Below, piece by piece: positions 6,203-7,196 of a stretch of DNA of 7,196 bases. A model generated the notes under the pieces. The model was not told the origin of the DNA. It worked only from the letters and a program-made list of their open reading frames with translations, and made no database searches. Numbering within the stretch: the first letter of the stretch is position 1; every line of letters starts with the position of its first letter. The translations under genes were made by a program, and so were the position numbers. Source of the DNA: Flavobacteriales bacterium UBA6165 (GTDB lineage Bacteria > Bacteroidota > Bacteroidia > Flavobacteriales_D > Crocinitomicaceae); the NCBI GenBank assembly GCA_002422285.1, contig DIUF01000116.1:1-7196 (forward strand), given 5' to 3'.

Positions 6203-7196
6203 ATGGCAAATGAAAATCAAACAGCGGGTATTGCCGATTTCGATTGGGATGCTCTAGACACAGGAGGTTACAAAGCCTCTGAACGTGAAGCTCTTTCTAA
6301 CAAGTACGACGAAACTCTTAGCGCTATCGCTGAGAAAGAAGTTGTAAAAGGTTCGGTTGTTGCTATCACAAAAAAAGAAGTAGTGATTAACTTGGGTTAC
6401 AAATCTGAGGGTATCATTCCTATCAACGAATTCCGTTATAATCCTGATTTGAAAATCGGTGATGAAGTGGAAGTTTACATCGAGCAACAAGAAGACAAAA
6501 ATGGTCAGCTTGTAGTTTCTCACAAAACAGCGCGCACACACAACTCTTGGGAGCGTGTTAATGAGGCTTTGGAGACAGGCGAGATTATTACTGGCTTCGT
6601 TCGTTGTCGTACGAAAGGTGGTTTGATCGTTGATGTATTTGGAATCGAGGCATTCTTGCCAGGATCTCAAATCGACGTGAAGCCAATCCGTGATTATGAT
6701 ATTTACGTTGGTAAAAACATGGAGTTCAAAGTTGTTAAGATCAACGCTGAATTCCGTAACGTTGTTGTTTCTCACAAAGCACTTATTGAGGCTGAACTTG
6801 AGGAGCAGAAAAAAGCAATTATGTCTGGTCTTGAAAAAGGTCAGGTATTGGAAGGAACAGTTAAAAACATTACGTCATACGGTGTGTTCATCGACTTGGG
6901 TGGTGTTGACGGTTTGATTCACATCACAGACCTTTCTTGGGGGCGTGTAAATCATCCTGAAGAATTGTTGGAATTGGATCAGAAGTTGAACGTGGTTATC
7001 TTGGATTTTGATGATGAGAAGACACGTATTGCACTTGGATTGAAACAATTACAGCCTCATCCATGGGATGCTTTAGACACGAACATGAACGTTGGTGATA
7101 AAGTGAAAGGTAAGGTTGTTGTATTGGCTGACTACGGTGCGTTTATTGAAATTGCTCCAGGAGTAGAAGGTTTGATTCACGTTTCTGAAATGTCTT
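6203..7196 (+). CDS. rpsA: 30S ribosomal protein S1, 3' end cut by the window
   Basis: The first 331 codons of the RNA-binding ribosomal protein that helps mRNAs load on the 30S subunit. The frame is open from the ATG at 6203 to the window end. Four S1 (OB-fold) repeats are visible: 46-108 (VVKGSVVAI start), 126-192 (EIITGFVRC start), 212-281 (GQVLEGTVKNITSYGVFIDL, the most canonical) and a partial fourth from 297 (GDKVKGKVVVLADYGAFIEI). The order and spacing fit bacterial S1, so the rest of the protein should lie beyond the window. Codon use is strongly biased: of 10 arginines, 9 are CGT and 1 is CGC, unlike kdsB, as expected for a highly expressed ribosomal gene. It has its own promoter and a structured leader of about 90 nt, and is divergent from the OmpA-like gene. 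The start is fixed by the MANENQ N-terminus; no in-frame alternative upstream is plausible. Confidence 0.96.
   Translation, partial: MANENQTAGIADFDWDALDTGGYKASEREALSNKYDETLSAIAEKEVVKGSVVAITKKEVVINLGYKSEGIIPINEFRYNPDLKIGDEVEVYIEQQEDKNGQLVVSHKTARTHNSWERVNEALETGEIITGFVRCRTKGGLIVDVFGIEAFLPGSQIDVKPIRDYDIYVGKNMEFKVVKINAEFRNVVVSHKALIEAELEEQKKAIMSGLEKGQVLEGTVKNITSYGVFIDLGGVDGLIHITDLSWGRVNHPEELLELDQKLNVVILDFDDEKTRIALGLKQLQPHPWDALDTNMNVGDKVKGKVVVLADYGAFIEIAPGVEGLIHVSEMS

Noticed and set aside
6254..6775. 173-codon open frame on the - strand inside rpsA
   Set aside because: It is antisense to rpsA; the strong codon bias and S1 repeats of rpsA explain the long open frame.
6690..6917. 75-codon open frame on the + strand inside rpsA in another frame
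   Set aside because: The rpsA frame is continuous through this stretch, with S1 repeats on both sides, so there is no frameshift or second gene here.
1..7196. Defence system, mobile element, CRISPR array or tRNA/rRNA gene
   Set aside because: Genes and intergenic stretches were read on both strands. There is no repeat array, transposase, integrase, restriction or toxin-antitoxin gene, and no cloverleaf or rRNA segment.

Overview
The window looks like chromosomal DNA from a Bacteroidota bacterium, most likely Flavobacteriales. Four signs support this. Two secreted proteins end in a type IX secretion (T9SS) sorting domain with the LFPNPT motif. Three intergenic regions carry the Bacteroidota -7 box TAnnTTTG, two of them with a TTG -33 element at consensus spacing. 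The starts lack Shine-Dalgarno sequences and sit in A/T-rich leaders. The genes are AT-rich, with Asn-rich protein segments.

Left part (1-2115, + strand): a glyceraldehyde-3-phosphate dehydrogenase gene (gap), a 90-residue lipoprotein of unknown function 6 nt downstream, and kdsB (CMP-Kdo synthase) 44 nt further on. They are probably co-transcribed from a promoter whose -7 box lies at 19-26. They link central glycolysis with Kdo activation for lipopolysaccharide.

Middle part (2116-5168, - strand): two exported alpha/beta hydrolases 11 nt apart, read in the order 5168->3528 then 3516->2116. Their catalytic domains belong to different subfamilies: a secretory-lipase-like enzyme and a cutinase/PETase/chlorophyllase-like enzyme. 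Both share the same architecture of signal peptide, hydrolase domain, SprB-like beta-sandwich and T9SS sorting domain. The second hydrolase gene abuts kdsB tail to tail with no spacer.

Right part (5285-7196): a secreted 239-residue protein on the - strand with a degenerate OmpA-like C-terminal half. Divergent from it on the + strand is rpsA (ribosomal protein S1), cut by the window end. The 198-nt divergent region (6005-6202) holds two good promoter matches. The one for the 239-residue gene lies almost on its start codon, suggesting a leaderless or near-leaderless mRNA. The rpsA leader can fold into two stem-loops that both expose CCGG and could be an autoregulatory element.

No tRNA, rRNA, CRISPR array, insertion sequence or defence system is visible. 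No gene-free stretch exceeds 300 bases. I see no clear new multi-gene system. The best leads are the paired secreted hydrolases, the structured S1 leader and the OmpA-like protein with its start-proximal promoter.
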